A stretch of 64,000 nucleotides of DNA, taken from positions 4,637,001 to 4,701,000 of the forward strand of contig AP017991.1 of NCBI GenBank assembly GCA_003609755.1, given 5' to 3'. How positions within the stretch are numbered: the stretch's first letter is position 1; the number at the start of each line of letters is the position of its first letter. This document shows positions 62,950-64,000 of this stretch, piece by piece. Source of the DNA: Planktothrix agardhii NIES-204 (GTDB taxonomy: Bacteria; Cyanobacteriota; Cyanobacteriia; Cyanobacteriales; Microcoleaceae). Position numbers and translations under genes: made by a program. Below the pieces are notes generated by a model that was given only the letters and a program-made list of their open reading frames with translations, did not search any database and was not told the origin of the DNA.

Positions 62950-63123
62950 CTATAGCAATCCTAAATAGGTTGTAACATTTCAATACTGATATGAAACGGC
63001 CAGAAGTATTACCCTAGATCCCTCCCCCCCCTAGCCCCCCGTGCACGGGGGGTTTGGGGGGGCTGTTCCGGTGTTCCCTTTTGATCAGGGATTTTAAACA
63101 CAACTCAAATAGGATTGCTATAG
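62950..63123. mobile_element. MITE-like element: inverted ends around a GC-rich palindrome
   Basis: The left end CTATAGCAATCCTAAATAGG is the dispersed repeat of 1333 and 28515. The right end AAATAGGATTGCTATAG is its inverted copy (14-base exact core). In between lies CCCCCCTAGCCCCCCGTGCA then CGGGGGGTTTGGGGGGG. No coding capacity, 174 bp. This copy shows the two repeat families as one unit. Confidence 0.65.
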
Positions 63124-63223
63124 TTTCTATCGAGTTTGGTAAAATACAAAATTTAGGGCTATTCTTTTGAATTAAATATGATAGAATTAAGGTTAAATAC
63201 AGTCACTATTAATTTTGAATCCT

Positions 63224-64000
63224 ATGCTCAATATTTCTCAAATTCTCGCTCAAGAACTGTCTCTTAAACCCTTTCAGGTAGAAAACGCCCTAGAACTGTT
63301 TTTCGAGGGAGCAACCATTCCTTTTGTAGCGCGATATCGGAAAGAAATTACGGGTTCCTTAGATGAAATTCAACTGCGGGATCTCTCAGAACGTTATACC
63401 TATTTAACAGAATTGGAAGACCGGAAAAAAAGTATTTTAGAAGCGATCGCATCCCAAGAAAAACTTACCGATGAACTCCGAGAACAAATCGAAACCTGTT
63501 TACAAAAAACCGAACTAGAAGATTTATATTTACCATACAAACCTAAACGCAGAACTCGCGCCACCGTTGCCAAAGAAAAAGGATTAGAACCCCTAGCTCA
63601 ATTTATTGCTAATTTTAATCAACCCAATTCCCCAAGTTTTGATTTAAACGCAGAAGCAAAAAAATATATTTCCGAAGAAAAAGGTGTTAAAACTATTGAA
63701 GATGCCTTAAATGGAGCCTCTGATATTCTAGCAGAAATCCTATCCGAAAAAGCTAATTTACGAGCCTATTTAAGAGAATATTTAATCAATCGAGGGGTAT
63801 TTGTTTCCCTAGTCAAAGAAGACTATCCCGAAGGATCAACTAAATTTGAAATGTACCGCCAATATCGAGAAAATGTACAGGATATTAAACCCCATAATCT
63901 GTTAGCATTATTGCGGGGAGAAACCGAAGGAATCTTAAAAGTTGAAATTGAATTTGATCAAGATTTTGTGCAGTCTCATTTAGAATCCCAGGAAATTAAA
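63224..64000 (+). CDS. tex: Tex-family RNA-binding transcription accessory protein (3' end outside)
   Basis: 259 codons from the ATG at 63224 to the window edge, frame open to the end. The N-terminus matches Tex: ALELFFEGATIPFVARYRKE, ITGSLDEIQLRDL, LEDLYLPYKPKRRTRATVAK, EKGLEPLA and HNLLALLRGETEGILKVEI. Full-length Tex is about 720-780 residues, with YqgF-like and S1 domains further on. It acts in transcription-related RNA binding. The remainder of the gene should lie just beyond base 64000. Confidence 0.93.
   Translation, partial: MLNISQILAQELSLKPFQVENALELFFEGATIPFVARYRKEITGSLDEIQLRDLSERYTYLTELEDRKKSILEAIASQEKLTDELREQIETCLQKTELEDLYLPYKPKRRTRATVAKEKGLEPLAQFIANFNQPNSPSFDLNAEAKKYISEEKGVKTIEDALNGASDILAEILSEKANLRAYLREYLINRGVFVSLVKEDYPEGSTKFEMYRQYRENVQDIKPHNLLALLRGETEGILKVEIEFDQDFVQSHLESQEIK

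Overview
The window comes from a cyanobacterium. It carries an allophycocyanin beta-18 subunit gene (apcF), a CpcS/CpeS-type bilin lyase, cyanobacterial glnA with an NtcA box, a group 1 sigma factor of cyanobacterial type, a CIA30/SDR protein like plant HCF173, and many GCGATCGC (HIP1) octamers. The DNA is AT-rich and full of short palindromic and tandem repeats, and dnaB holds two inteins. This suits a filamentous Oscillatoriales genome such as Planktothrix or a relative. The genus is inferred, not proven.

Layout. 1-8.5 kb: 3' end of a GH38 alpha-mannosidase gene, a tandem pair of fluoride channels, a bilin lyase, LD-carboxypeptidase, a GT4 glycosyltransferase, a GH108 muramidase, hemC, and a HicA/HicB pair split by a terminator-like hairpin. 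8.5-9.6 kb: a decayed IS605-type element in which both tnpA and tnpB have lost their middles. 9.7-25.9 kb: mostly housekeeping genes (phasin-like protein, FKBP, SMR transporter, two-intein dnaB, sigA, M1 aminopeptidase, class V aminotransferase, trpC, glnA, apcF, tlyA), with a molybdopterin oxidoreductase fragment beside glnA. 26-37.5 kb: an IscB-like remnant, a methyltransferase, speE, an M23 peptidase, a candidate small RNA, the CIA30/SDR protein, an orphan sugar-ABC permease, a GC-rich tandem array and ppsA.

37.6-55.4 kb is the accessory stretch. It has a RloB/RloA (AbiL-like) pair, a 2060-residue TamB-like protein, a small P-loop kinase, an orphan antitoxin-like protein, and then the most unusual locus of the window at 47.7-54.7 kb. 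There, four closely spaced co-directional genes encode a membrane-anchored VWA protein, a 1066-residue FtsZ/tubulin-like GTPase, a MotA/ExbB/ZorA-like channel subunit with a long coiled-coil tail ending in 19-residue repeats, and a MotB/ZorB-like OmpA protein with the ion-path Asp. Together they look like an ion-driven, wall-anchored motor coupled to a tubulin-family GTPase. They resemble Zorya at the motor level but have none of its effector genes. A PIN-domain toxin remnant and a DUF29 gene follow.

55.5-64 kb returns to metabolism: leuC/leuD, glgP, an SLH-domain membrane protein, an SRPBCC protein, a MITE-like repeat, and the 5' part of a Tex-family gene running off the window.

Two repeat families run through the window. 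One is a C-run/GTGCAC/G-run palindrome, seen in intergenic DNA, as a six-copy array, and apparently in frame inside the alpha-mannosidase and dnaB-intein genes. The other contains TATAGCAATCCTAAATAGG and in one place forms the inverted ends of a 174-bp element around the first.
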